Origin: Desulfobacteraceae bacterium
GTDB lineage: Bacteria > Desulfobacterota > Desulfobacteria > Desulfobacterales > SURF-7
Direction: 5' to 3'
Length of the DNA stretch: 64,000 nt
Assembly (NCBI GenBank): GCA_003599865.1
Contig: QZKS01000052.1
Location: 50,162 to 114,161, forward strand
Shown piece after piece: positions 51,909-59,829 of this stretch (positions within the stretch are counted from its first letter, which is position 1; each line of letters opens with the position of its first letter). Position numbers and translations under genes: made by a program. The notes below the pieces were generated by a model. It made no database searches. It had not been told where the DNA came from and saw nothing but the letters and a program-made list of their open reading frames with translations.

Positions 51909-52583
51909 TCAGAAACCGTCTTTCTTCCGTGAAGCCATGGATGAAACCGTCACCTCCTGCAACACTCCATCCTGATACAGGGTCAAAATAGACGGGTCGT
52001 CCCGGTTTTTTCGCAGCAGGGTATTGGCCGGACCGTAATCGTAGAGGGCCGCTGTCCAGGAAGCCAGGCCGCGATGAAACACATCTTGGGAGGACAGAAA
52101 CGGAACCAGACAGGCAACCGCTGGTTCGACATAACCGGGCTCTTCATGGGCAAGCCTGCCAAGCCCCCACAACAGGCCCCGCTGAAGAATCGCGTGCTCC
52201 AGATAATTGCCGTGCGGCATGATATAGGAAAGCAAAATCCGGTGGTATTCCTCCGCCATACTTCGGTTCCGGGCCATGATTTCACCCATGGCCTCCGGTG
52301 AACCCCAGCCGATCCCGCCGGACTCATCGTTCAGATTCCAGATCAGGCGGCGCATGACCACACGCGCCTCTTCTTTCCGGTCTTCGAGCACCATCCGGTC
52401 TACTGCATGCCCCATGGCCGTAACCGCCCGCCATTTCAGCAGCTCGTTATGGGAATGGAAAAAAGAGAAAAGAGGATTCACCACCTGCCGGGGCGGCAGA
52501 TGACGGATTTCATCCAGGGAGGCGGCAAAATCATCCTGATTCAGCAGCCCATGAATCTGTTGTTTCAGCTCTCGAAACCGCAT
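51909..52583 (-). CDS. DVU0298-like HEAT-repeat type protein
   Basis: 224 residues from ATG at 52583. Helical repeats (NPLFSFFHSHNELLKWRAVT, WGSPEAMGEIMARN, AVACLVPFLSSQDVFHRGLA) match the DVU0298-like family of sulfate reducers. It is the last gene of the electron-transfer operon, 58 bp after the ferredoxin. A start further upstream in the same frame would overlap the ferredoxin gene. Function unknown; HEAT-like folds usually bind proteins. Confidence 0.75.
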   Translation of the reverse strand: MRFRELKQQIHGLLNQDDFAASLDEIRHLPPRQVVNPLFSFFHSHNELLKWRAVTAMGHAVDRMVLEDRKEEARVVMRRLIWNLNDESGGIGWGSPEAMGEIMARNRSMAEEYHRILLSYIMPHGNYLEHAILQRGLLWGLGRLAHEEPGYVEPAVACLVPFLSSQDVFHRGLASWTAALYDYGPANTLLRKNRDDPSILTLYQDGVLQEVTVSSMASRKKDGF

Positions 52584-52641
52584 CGTTTCATCACTGCACG
52601 CAGGACAACCCTGCGTCCCGGAAAACCGGTTCTCCCGGACA

Positions 52642-52833
52642 TCAATCCTCTTCCCAGGAAATACAGCGGGCCGGACAATTCCGAATGGCCTCGTCCACAC
52701 AATCCTCGGGATACTGTTTCCGATCCGCAATATCCACATATCCCAGATCGTTCAACGAAAACACCTGCGGACAGACCTCCACACAGATTTCACAGAGAAC
52801 ACAATCCCCCATTTCGATTGAAGGTTTTCTCAT
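52642..52833 (-). CDS. Ferredoxin, 4Fe-4S
   Basis: 63 residues. CVLCEICVEVCP (Cys11, 14, 17, 21) binds one cubane; a lone Cys54 in NCPARC region completes the small fold, so one cluster is typical rather than two. It is acidic, as ferredoxins are. ATG at 52833 overlaps the end of the flavoprotein/ArsC fusion by 4 bp, indicating coupling. It probably donates electrons to a partner encoded in the same operon. Confidence 0.9.
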   Translation of the reverse strand: MRKPSIEMGDCVLCEICVEVCPQVFSLNDLGYVDIADRKQYPEDCVDEAIRNCPARCISWEED

Positions 52834-53807
52834 GTCTGAACCGTCCCCAATAACGCCAGAACCTTATCCTCGATCCGGTCCCTGATTTCCCGCATGAAAT
52901 TCAAATCCCTGCCGGCCGGATCCGGCAGATCCCACTCCACCCGCTGGGCTCCCGGAACAAACGGGCAGGCTTCGCCGCACCCCATGGTTACAATGATATC
53001 CGGCTTTGCACCGGCAATCGCCTTTTCCATGGATTGGGGAATGCGAAAGGCCATATCCAGTCCCTTTTCCGCCATGGCCTCTTCCATTAGAGAGTTGATT
53101 TTCGCGGCCGGAGCACTTCCGCCGCGCAGAGCCTCCACCTTTTCTCCCCCGTAATACTGTGCAAAAGCGCTTGCCATCTGGCTCCGGCATGCATTTTCCC
53201 GGCAGGCGAACAATATTTTTTTCCGGTCGATCAAAGGGGACAGCAGCTTCTTCACCTGATCGGCGATATCATCCGGAAGGGATGAAACTTTCCGGTAATC
53301 TTCCGGTTTTTCAATCGACCGGTATGTCAGACCGCCGCAGTATTTGGCATTCATGGCATCAAAAAAATATTTCATCGTGACTTCCAGACCTTCAAACAGA
53401 TTGGTTCCTTTTGTGGCGGCCTGGGAAAGCAGAAACCCCTTCCGGACGGCATAGCCGGGATCGGACAGCCGGAAACGGTACTTCCGGGACCAGAGGGTCT
53501 GGCACCGGTCGATAAAGGCTTTCATCTGGGCGGACGCATGGTAAAAATAGATCGGGGTTGCCGCAACCACAATCTCCGCATCACGGACAAGGGAGTACAT
53601 TTCCAGAGACATGTCATCGTCTTTGGTGATACAGACACCGTGCGTCTCACAATATCCGCACCCTTTGCAGAACCGGATGTCCTTGCGGCAGAGTTCGACA
53701 ATCCTGGATTCCACACCATATTTTTCAATCTCTTTGAAAAAAGCGGTCAGCAGATAATCGGTGCTGCCGTTTTTTCTGGGGCTGCTCTGAAGTCCAAGTA
53801 CAAGCAT
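52830..53807 (-). CDS. Fusion of iron-sulfur flavoprotein and arsenate reductase-like phosphatase
   Basis: 325 residues. Residues about 1-190 are an NADPH-dependent FMN reductase/Fe-S flavoprotein (LGLQSSPRKNGSTDYLL for FMN phosphate binding; Cys47, 50, 53, 59 in FCKGCGYCETHGVC for a 4Fe-4S cluster). Residues about 195-325 are a low-molecular-weight tyrosine phosphatase/ArsC: P-loop ACRENACRSQ with CX5R as Cys202 and Arg208, and the DLPDPAGRD acid loop. ATG at 53807 follows AAGGTGA. It could couple reduced flavin to an arsenate or phosphotyrosine step, but that is inference. It follows the triheme cytochrome by 26 bp. Confidence 0.88.
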   Translation of the reverse strand: MLVLGLQSSPRKNGSTDYLLTAFFKEIEKYGVESRIVELCRKDIRFCKGCGYCETHGVCITKDDDMSLEMYSLVRDAEIVVAATPIYFYHASAQMKAFIDRCQTLWSRKYRFRLSDPGYAVRKGFLLSQAATKGTNLFEGLEVTMKYFFDAMNAKYCGGLTYRSIEKPEDYRKVSSLPDDIADQVKKLLSPLIDRKKILFACRENACRSQMASAFAQYYGGEKVEALRGGSAPAAKINSLMEEAMAEKGLDMAFRIPQSMEKAIAGAKPDIIVTMGCGEACPFVPGAQRVEWDLPDPAGRDLNFMREIRDRIEDKVLALLGTVQT

Positions 53808-53833
53808 GACAGGATCACCTTACTTGACGGTTT

Positions 53834-54175
53834 TTATGAACGGACATGGCAATCTGCACAGGTTATCGGCCCGGAAGGCTTGCCGGCTTTTTTTTCTGTC
53901 TTGTGACAGGCAATACAGAGCTTGTTCATCACGTGTTTGTTTTTCAATTTCCCTTCCGCCTTGAGGGATGCAATGGCGCCTGCTTTTTGCGGAAAAACAT
54001 CATGGCAGGCATTGCAGTCCTTCAATGTATTCTGGTGTGTCCGGTGGGGAAGGGGGACTTTCCCCCTTGACCCGCCATCCAGCTCTATCTTCTCCGGACC
54101 CTTATCCTGGTCCGCAACCGCCATGGATGAAAACAGCAGCAGTCCTGCAAACAGAAACGCCAATCCGTATTTCAT
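53834..54175 (-). CDS. Periplasmic triheme c-type cytochrome (c7/c3-like)
   Basis: 113 residues with a Sec signal ending MAVADQ. Three CxxCH sites: CNACH (54-58), CIACH (87-91) and CADCH (106-110), and His44, His47 and His81 as distal-ligand candidates. It is shorter than tetraheme c3 and fits the triheme c7-like group. Exported to the periplasm, where heme is attached. ATG at 54175 follows GGAG; it begins one base after the flavodoxin stop. Confidence 0.9.
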   Translation of the reverse strand: MKYGLAFLFAGLLLFSSMAVADQDKGPEKIELDGGSRGKVPLPHRTHQNTLKDCNACHDVFPQKAGAIASLKAEGKLKNKHVMNKLCIACHKTEKKAGKPSGPITCADCHVRS

Positions 54176-54176
54176 G

Positions 54177-54614
54177 TTATGGCTCCATTTTTTTTGCAAT
54201 TTCACGTCCGTAATCCTGTGCCATCTTGAGACCGCCCCCAAGGGTGCTGGACTTCAATCTCAAGGCTGTTCCGGCCATATTCATCTGAAAAATATTCTTC
54301 ATGGTGTCATAGATCCGGTCCGGGGCCTCACCGCTCCATCCGAACGCGCCGAAGGAACCGCCGATTTTATTTTCCAGCCCGGCGTTTTCCGCCAGAAACA
54401 GAAGTGTTTTCATGCTTTCCATCATCTCGCCGTGATAGGTGGCCGAACCAAAAACAAACGCATCAAACCCGGCAAGATCCTCTTTTTTTTTGATGTCCTT
54501 GGCAGACTTCAACTGCACGTCAATCGCGGAAAAACGAAGCCCCTCTGCAATCAGTTCTCCGATTTTCCGGGTCTCTCCGGCCCTGGTCGCGTAAACAATC
54601 AGTGCTTTGCCCAT
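54177..54614 (-). CDS. Flavodoxin
   Basis: 145 residues. FMN phosphate loop KALIVYATRAGETRKI (T-x-[AS]-G-x-T type), the 60s loop FVFGSATYHGEMMESM and the 90s loop GGSFGAFGWSGEAPDRI. Small cytoplasmic one-electron carrier. ATG at 54614 follows GGAGGG. Between the rubredoxin-like gene (18 bp upstream) and the cytochrome, in one operon. Confidence 0.93.
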   Translation of the reverse strand: MGKALIVYATRAGETRKIGELIAEGLRFSAIDVQLKSAKDIKKKEDLAGFDAFVFGSATYHGEMMESMKTLLFLAENAGLENKIGGSFGAFGWSGEAPDRIYDTMKNIFQMNMAGTALRLKSSTLGGGLKMAQDYGREIAKKMEP

Positions 54615-54632
54615 AATGTCTTCATCCCTCCC

Positions 54633-54785
54633 TTAAATCCGGTCGTCCACACCCGGCGCCGCGCAATCCGGTGTATAACAGGTATTATCCAGAAACTCAC
54701 ATTTTTCCTTACAGGACGGGCATTCTTCCGGCGGAGCCTCTTTTTCGAGGGTATATCCGCAATGGGAACATTTCCAGCTTGTCAT
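54633..54785 (-). CDS. Rubredoxin-like protein
   Basis: 50 residues from ATG at 54785 (AAGGAGGAAATCATC upstream). KCSHCGYTLEKEAPPEECPS and CPSCKEKCEF give the two CxxC pairs of a rubredoxin knuckle, as in the C-terminal rubrerythrin domain, with a further Cys-rich tail (NTCYTPDCAAPG). It is first in the electron-transfer operon and lies directly after a rubrerythrin remnant. Confidence 0.85.
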   Translation of the reverse strand: MTSWKCSHCGYTLEKEAPPEECPSCKEKCEFLDNTCYTPDCAAPGVDDRI

Positions 54786-54826
54786 GATGATTTCCTCCTT
54801 TATTGGCTGTGAATCCAAAAAACAGG

Positions 54827-54946
54827 TTAATAATTTTCTCCCAGCAACTCAAAATGCGCCTGGGGGTGGACACAGGCAGGACAGATTTCAGGAGCGGATC
54901 TTCTCTTGTGCAGGTATCCGCATCTCCGGCTTAGCTTATTCAAATC
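54827..54946 (-). pseudogene. Rubrerythrin C-terminal remnant
   Basis: A frame of 39 codons ending with TAA (54827-54829) reads LSRRCGYLHKRRSAPEICPA then CVHPQAHFELLGENY. This is the C-terminal rubredoxin domain and tail of rubrerythrin, but the first metal Cys is Ser, a stop lies a few codons upstream in frame and no diiron domain precedes it. It looks like the leftover end of a lost rubrerythrin gene at the head of the operon. Confidence 0.75.
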
Positions 54947-55250
54947 ACATGCCAATCACCGGACAAAAAAAGGAACCCCCTGCAAAACAGGCAGCAATCA
55001 TCATGACAGGTCCATACGACTCCTGTCAGGTATCGCAAAAGCAACTGTCTCTGATGTAATAAATAATGTTAAATGGGAGTCGGATCAACACCCCGGCAAA
55101 CCACCGATGGATGGACAGTGTTTCATCCTGCTGTCTGATACACATTTGTATCAAAGAAAAGCCAAAATGAAAAGCCCCATCATTGTTTCCGGTAACGGCA
55201 AACCGGACCGGCCTGCCTGCCCGGCTCATACACCATTCCTGCGGCAAGTG
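54947..55250. other. Gene-free gap before the DVU0772-like gene
   Basis: About 300 bp between the rubrerythrin remnant and the sigma-54 type promoter at 55251. It must contain the divergent promoter for the operon on the minus strand. No RNA gene, repeat or convincing riboswitch is seen. Confidence 0.5.
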
Positions 55251-55266
55251 TGGCATGCGGATTGCT
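55251..55266 (+). promoter_or_regulatory. Sigma-54 type promoter upstream of the DVU0772-like gene
   Basis: TGGCATGCGGATTGCT matches TGGCACGN4TTGCW except for one C to T, and is nearly the same as the site at 50169. It ends 61 bp before ATG 55328. Confidence 0.65.
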
Positions 55267-55327
55267 ATCTATTGCTAATATAACCAGAAAAAATAATGGA
55301 TCATCGTTATATACACAGGAGGTGAGC

Positions 55328-55690
55328 ATGCTTCGTTTGGATCAAATCAAAAAAAACAGAGGTCTTCTGAATGAAATAGACTGGGACATGACACCGGAAG
55401 AGGCTGTCAGACTCTATCTGGAATGGGGCAACAACTGGGCAAGGGGGAACTATGTAATCCGGTCAAAAGCTGATGTTTCCCATTATTTTGTTGTCGATAC
55501 CTGGGGAAAGGTTCCCAAGATCTATCTGATCCGGAGGAACTCGGAAGAAGCCCGGGAACTGGCTGAAATCAACATGCCGGAGGATCTGAAAAAACGTTTT
55601 CTCGATTCCATCGGTCACCACAGGGGCGTGTATTCCATCGAAGGCGAGGTAAAAACCTGGCTCAAAACACAGTTGAATCCGGCAAACTGA
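55328..55690 (+). CDS. DVU0772-like small protein
   Basis: 120 residues. IDWDMTPEEAVRLYLEWGNN and SKADVSHYFVVDTWGKVPKI match a family seen in sulfate reducers under the name DVU0772. No known catalytic motif. ATG at 55328 follows AGGAGGTG. Soluble. Likely sigma-54 regulated. Function unknown. Confidence 0.8.
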   Translation: MLRLDQIKKNRGLLNEIDWDMTPEEAVRLYLEWGNNWARGNYVIRSKADVSHYFVVDTWGKVPKIYLIRRNSEEARELAEINMPEDLKKRFLDSIGHHRGVYSIEGEVKTWLKTQLNPAN

Positions 55691-55718
55691 TTCTTATTCC
55701 CCGAATGTCTCTGCAAAA

Positions 55719-55779
55719 CAGGACCGGCATTTTTCCAAACCGGCAGTTCCGGGAATGAAAGATTTGACAGCCGGTCCTG
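55719..55779 (+). repeat. Inverted repeat after the DVU0772-like gene
   Basis: CAGGACCGGC (55719-55728) and GCCGGTCCTG (55770-55779) are perfect 10-bp complements separated by 41 bp. No T-run. It may mark the end of the transcript or be an operator for the following gene. Confidence 0.4.
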
Positions 55780-55827
55780 AATTTGACATAGGAAGTCTTG
55801 TGGAAAACCCAATGATAAAGAGACAAG

Positions 55828-57210
55828 ATGGATAGCTATTTTTTTACCCGACGCTCCTCAATCGACTTTCCCGTGGAAGATGTTTTCCGGTGGCATGCCA
55901 GGCCCGGCGCCATTGAAAGGCTGAGTCCTCCCTGGGATCCCCTGAAGGTCCTGATGCGGTCCGGAGGAATCGAAAAAGGCGCGGAAGTCCTGTTGAGAAT
56001 GAAGGCAGGACCGTTTCCGTTCACATGGCACGCACGACATACCGAATTTCAGGAAAACCGGTATTTCCGCGACGAGCAGGTTCGCGGTCCTTTTGCAAAG
56101 TGGGTCCATACCCACCGCTTCATTCCCCATGCAGAGAACGGCTGTATCCTCGAGGATGAAATCGAATACCGCCTGCCGTTCCACTTCTTATCCGGACCGC
56201 TGTCCCGGCCCATGATCGAAAAAAAACTGGAACGGATCTTCCGGTACCGGCATCGCATCACCGGGAATGACCTGTCCCGGCACCTGTCCGGAAACATCAA
56301 AAAACCCATGACCATCCTGATATCCGGTGCCGGCGGCGTGATCGGTTCGGCCCTGGTTCCCTTTCTGACCACCGGCGGACATCGCGTTGTAAAACTGGTC
56401 CGGAGACCGCCGGACAATACCGGCAACGAGATTTTCTGGAATCCCCGAACCGGCGAGCTCGATCTGAACCGCGCCGGTCCCATCGATGCCGTCATCCATC
56501 TGGCCGGCGACAATATCGGAGACGGCAGGTGGACGGAACAAAAGAAAAAAATCATCGTGGAAAGCCGTACCATGGGAACGGCCCTGATCGCCGGGAAGGT
56601 GGCCGCTCTGGACAAGCCGCCGGAAGTGGTGATCTGCGCCTCCGCCATCGGCTACTATGGGGACCGGGGGGATGACATCCTGAATGAAGACCATGATCCG
56701 GGAAGTGATTTTATTTCCATGGTCTGCGACCAGTGGGAGCACTCCGCATGCCTGCTGCCGGATCAGGGAATCCGGACAGCCTTTTTGCGGATCGGCGTTG
56801 CGCTCACGCCGACCGGCGGGGCATTAAAGCGGCTTTTGTTGCCATACAAGATGGGCCTGGGCGGCCGGATCGGTTCGGGAAACCAGTATATCAGCTGGGT
56901 GGATATGGAGGATGTTATCGGGGCCATCCATCATGTGCTCATGCAGGATTCGGTGAGCGGACCGGTGAATATCGTCTCTCCGAATCCGGTGACCAGCCGT
57001 ACGTTTACCCGGACGCTCGGCGCCGTTCTTTGCCGCCCGACCCCCTTCCCGATTCCCGAAAAAGCGATTCAACTGGCCTTCGGCGAGATGGGAAACGAAA
57101 TCCTCCTTTCCAGCACCCGTGTCATGCCGAAAAAACTCCTCCAGACCGGTTACCGGTTTGCCCATCCAATTCTTGACGAAGCACTCAAGCAAATGTTAGG
57201 AAAAGCCTGA
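55828..57210 (+). CDS. TIGR01777-type NAD-dependent epimerase with N-terminal SRPBCC domain
   Basis: 460 residues. Residues about 5-150 form an SRPBCC/ligand-binding domain (FFTRRSSIDFPVEDVFRWHA). Residues about 160-460 are an extended SDR: NAD-binding ILISGAGGVIGSALVPFL, YYGDRGDDILNE and a C-terminal helix ALKQMLGKA. The TIGR01777 family includes the plant SulA-like proteins; the substrate is unknown. ATG at 55828 with weak AAGAGAC upstream. Confidence 0.88.
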   Translation: MDSYFFTRRSSIDFPVEDVFRWHARPGAIERLSPPWDPLKVLMRSGGIEKGAEVLLRMKAGPFPFTWHARHTEFQENRYFRDEQVRGPFAKWVHTHRFIPHAENGCILEDEIEYRLPFHFLSGPLSRPMIEKKLERIFRYRHRITGNDLSRHLSGNIKKPMTILISGAGGVIGSALVPFLTTGGHRVVKLVRRPPDNTGNEIFWNPRTGELDLNRAGPIDAVIHLAGDNIGDGRWTEQKKKIIVESRTMGTALIAGKVAALDKPPEVVICASAIGYYGDRGDDILNEDHDPGSDFISMVCDQWEHSACLLPDQGIRTAFLRIGVALTPTGGALKRLLLPYKMGLGGRIGSGNQYISWVDMEDVIGAIHHVLMQDSVSGPVNIVSPNPVTSRTFTRTLGAVLCRPTPFPIPEKAIQLAFGEMGNEILLSSTRVMPKKLLQTGYRFAHPILDEALKQMLGKA

Positions 57211-57220
57211 ACACCCCCCT

Positions 57221-57275
57221 GCGCCCCCCTCAAGGGGGGAAATTAAGAATTGGAATCTTTCAAGGGGGAAATTAC
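57221..57275. repeat. Palindromic CCCCCCTCAAGGGGGG-type repeat, two copies
   Basis: CCCCCCTCAAGGGGGG in the gap after 57210 is followed by AAATTA, and a second diverged copy (TTTCAAGGGGGAAATTA) by 57265. A related palindrome is inside the MITE-like element (42878-42892). This looks like a dispersed genomic repeat family. Confidence 0.5.
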
Positions 57276-57288
57276 ATTTTGAGGACAT

Positions 57289-58389
57289 ATGAGCATTCGC
57301 CTGCGCTTGACTTTCACCGTACTGATGATCACAGCACTTTTTTTCGGCTTTCTGCATCTGTTTATTCCGGGTTTCCCCTATCATTTTGAGCGGCTGCATG
57401 TGTTTCTGTTCAATCTCTGCTGCGGCGGCACACTGATTCTTTTTTATACGGAACAGCGGGAAGAACTGTCCGCAAAAGGGATGCTGTTTCTTGTCCTGGC
57501 TGTATGCTATGCAATATTCGCGTTCTTTCACCTGTACATACCGGCCATGATCCTGTCCCTGATTCTGGCTGGAATTGTGGAATCCATACGGATCAGGCGG
57601 TTTTCCGTTTTTCCGACCGGATTTTTCACCAGAGACGATGTTGCCGCAAAATTTCACCAGGCATCGCTATTATGCCTTTCCATGGGGCTTGTCATCTCCT
57701 GTCTGGTGATCTGGAACAATGAATACCTCAAGCTGGTTTCCATGCCCAAATTGCAGCTCGACACCTTTTTTCTGGGATTTTCCTTTCCGGTCTCCCTGAT
57801 CACCATGTCGCTGATTTTTTCCCTGATGGAAAACAGCAGCTACAAACCGTTTTCCCTGATGAAGGAAATCGGGTTCTGGAATGTCAACCTGGGTGTCATC
57901 ATCTTTTTTCTGTTCATCATTTTTGAAAAGCTGTTGCCCCAGGTGCTGGTCACCGGCATCCTGTTTCTTACCGTGTTCATGATTTTTCTGCTCTACCGGA
58001 GGCTGGGGAAAAAGCTGCAACAGAAAAATTTCCTCACCTCTGGAATGATTTTTCTGCTGGTGACGGCGGTTACGGGGATACTCTATATTTTTCTGCAGTT
58101 CACTTCGGATTACAGTTCCATAAAATACAAATGGCTCATGAGAATTCATGCATTTGCCGCCCTGTACGGATGGAACCTGTGCGGGCTCTCCATCATCTGC
58201 CGGTATCATGATTTTCCGATCCGTCTTCACTCGACCGGCATTATTATGCTGCACTGGATTACCGTGCTGATTCTGGCCCCGTTTGGAATTTATTACCGGC
58301 CGCTGGCGGTCATCGCGACCATCTGCTACATGTATATCATATATATTCTTCTGTTCAGCCGGGGAAATACCTTCCGTATAATGGATTAG
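57289..58389 (+). CDS. Multi-pass membrane protein, unknown function
   Basis: 366 residues with about eleven membrane helices, starting LRLTFTVLMITALFFGFLHL and including GVIIFFLFIIFEKLLPQVLV and YIIYILLFSRG near the end. Histidines appear in HLFIPG, FFHLY and the late RIHAFAALYGW, HDFPIRLHST, MLHWITV. The pattern is loosely like NnrS/heme-copper-type membrane proteins but not decisive. ATG at 57289 follows GAGG. Convergent with the sigma-54 regulator. Confidence 0.6.
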   Translation: MSIRLRLTFTVLMITALFFGFLHLFIPGFPYHFERLHVFLFNLCCGGTLILFYTEQREELSAKGMLFLVLAVCYAIFAFFHLYIPAMILSLILAGIVESIRIRRFSVFPTGFFTRDDVAAKFHQASLLCLSMGLVISCLVIWNNEYLKLVSMPKLQLDTFFLGFSFPVSLITMSLIFSLMENSSYKPFSLMKEIGFWNVNLGVIIFFLFIIFEKLLPQVLVTGILFLTVFMIFLLYRRLGKKLQQKNFLTSGMIFLLVTAVTGILYIFLQFTSDYSSIKYKWLMRIHAFAALYGWNLCGLSIICRYHDFPIRLHSTGIIMLHWITVLILAPFGIYYRPLAVIATICYMYIIYILLFSRGNTFRIMD

Positions 58390-58413
58390 CCGCTCCGCAT
58401 CCCATGGCCTGTT

Positions 58414-59775
58414 TCAGTTTGTGATCACGCCATCCGGTACGGCATCCGGATTTTCATTCAGGAACCGGTACAAGGTCGCTCTTCCCACACCCAGAATCCT
58501 TGCAGCCTTGGCCTTGTTGCCGCCGGCTTTTTGAATCGCTTCCTGAACCGATTCCACATCCAGCTTTTTCAAAGGGCCTCTTTTCAATTTCATATCACCG
58601 GCCTGAAAAAGCTCCATGGGCAGGTCTTCCGGCCGGATGGTATTCTGCCTGCACTTGATCACGGCAAACTGCACCACGTTTTCCACCTCCCGGACATTGC
58701 CGGGCCAGACATGATCCATCATCAGGGACATGGCCTCATCCGACACCCTGATGGGTTCCTTCCCGTATCGCTCTTCGATCTGCTTTAAAAAGTGCTGCAC
58801 CAGCAGGGGAATATCATTCTTGCGCTCGCGCAGCGGGGGGATATGAATGGGAATGACGTTCAGACGATAAAAAAGATCTTCCCGGAAGTTGTTTTTCTCC
58901 ACCTCTTTTTTCAAATCCGTGTTGGTTGCGCTGATGACCCTGGCATCCACTTTGATGGAGCCCTCGCTGCCCACCTTTTCCAGCGTTCCTTCCTGCAGGA
59001 AACGCAGCAGCTTGACCTGAACATGCTTGGGAAGGTCCGCGACCTCATCCAGAAAAATCGTCCCGCCATGAGCCAGTTCAAACCGTCCTTTCTTGTCCCG
59101 GACAGCGCCGGAAAACGAACCCCTCATATGGCCGAACAGCTCGCTTTCGATCAGTCCCTCCGGAAGCGCACCGCAATTGATGGGAACAAAGGGCGCACCG
59201 CTCCGCTGGCTTTCCTCATGAATGGCGTTGGCAACCAGCTCCTTGCCGGTTCCGGTTTCGCCATGGATATGAACCGGATAGTCATAAGGCGCCACGTCAA
59301 TCACCTGTTGGAACACCTCGAGCATTTTATGATTCCGCCCGACGATGTTTCCAAAGGCGGTCACCTCTTTGGCTTTTACCCGGAGCTGAAAGAGGGTGGT
59401 CACATCCTTGAAGGATGCCAGGACCCCGAAGTTCCGATCATTCTCATCCCGCATCATGGTGGCGGACATTTCCAGTTTCCGGGTCTCCCCGCTTTTTGTC
59501 GTGATATTGATGGTGTAGTCGCTGTGGTCCGTCAGGGTGGGTGTCTCTCCGCAAAAGGCGCACCTCACTCCGCACAGAGGACCGCCCAAGGCCGTATGGC
59601 AGTCCTTGCCAAGAACCTCTTCCCGTTTGAAACCCGTAATCGTTTCCGCCATTCTGTTGAAATAAAAAATACGCCGGTTCAGATCATGGGCAATGATTCC
59701 ATCCTGAAGGTTATCCAGGATGCGCTCCAGGTTTACCCGATTGGTAAATATCTTGTATAAAGCAGGATCATTCAT
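58414..59775 (-). CDS. PAS-domain sigma-54-dependent transcriptional activator
   Basis: 453 residues. PAS at about 15-125 with Cys59, 68, 72, 75 (DCHTALGGPLCGVRCAFC). AAA+ domain at about 144-370 with Walker A HGETGTGKEL (171-180), Walker B TIFLDEVADL (239-248) and arginine fingers near ENVVQFA. The L1 loop that contacts sigma-54 reads GSFSGA (219-224) instead of GAFTGA; conservative changes that may still work. C-terminal Fis-type helix-turn-helix AAGGNKAKAARILGVGRATL. A probable controller of sigma-54 promoters such as those at 50169 and 55251 (inference). Confidence 0.92.
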   Translation of the reverse strand: MNDPALYKIFTNRVNLERILDNLQDGIIAHDLNRRIFYFNRMAETITGFKREEVLGKDCHTALGGPLCGVRCAFCGETPTLTDHSDYTINITTKSGETRKLEMSATMMRDENDRNFGVLASFKDVTTLFQLRVKAKEVTAFGNIVGRNHKMLEVFQQVIDVAPYDYPVHIHGETGTGKELVANAIHEESQRSGAPFVPINCGALPEGLIESELFGHMRGSFSGAVRDKKGRFELAHGGTIFLDEVADLPKHVQVKLLRFLQEGTLEKVGSEGSIKVDARVISATNTDLKKEVEKNNFREDLFYRLNVIPIHIPPLRERKNDIPLLVQHFLKQIEERYGKEPIRVSDEAMSLMMDHVWPGNVREVENVVQFAVIKCRQNTIRPEDLPMELFQAGDMKLKRGPLKKLDVESVQEAIQKAGGNKAKAARILGVGRATLYRFLNENPDAVPDGVITN

Positions 59776-59829
59776 GGCCGTTCATCAAAAAAGATTATAA
59801 GTTATTAAAATTTTACCAAGAAATGAGTG

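Noticed and set aside
54947..55327. Possible riboswitch or small RNA before the DVU0772-like gene
   Set aside because: Short complementary stretches exist, but none forms a known aptamer core by eye; only the sigma-54 type site is convincing.
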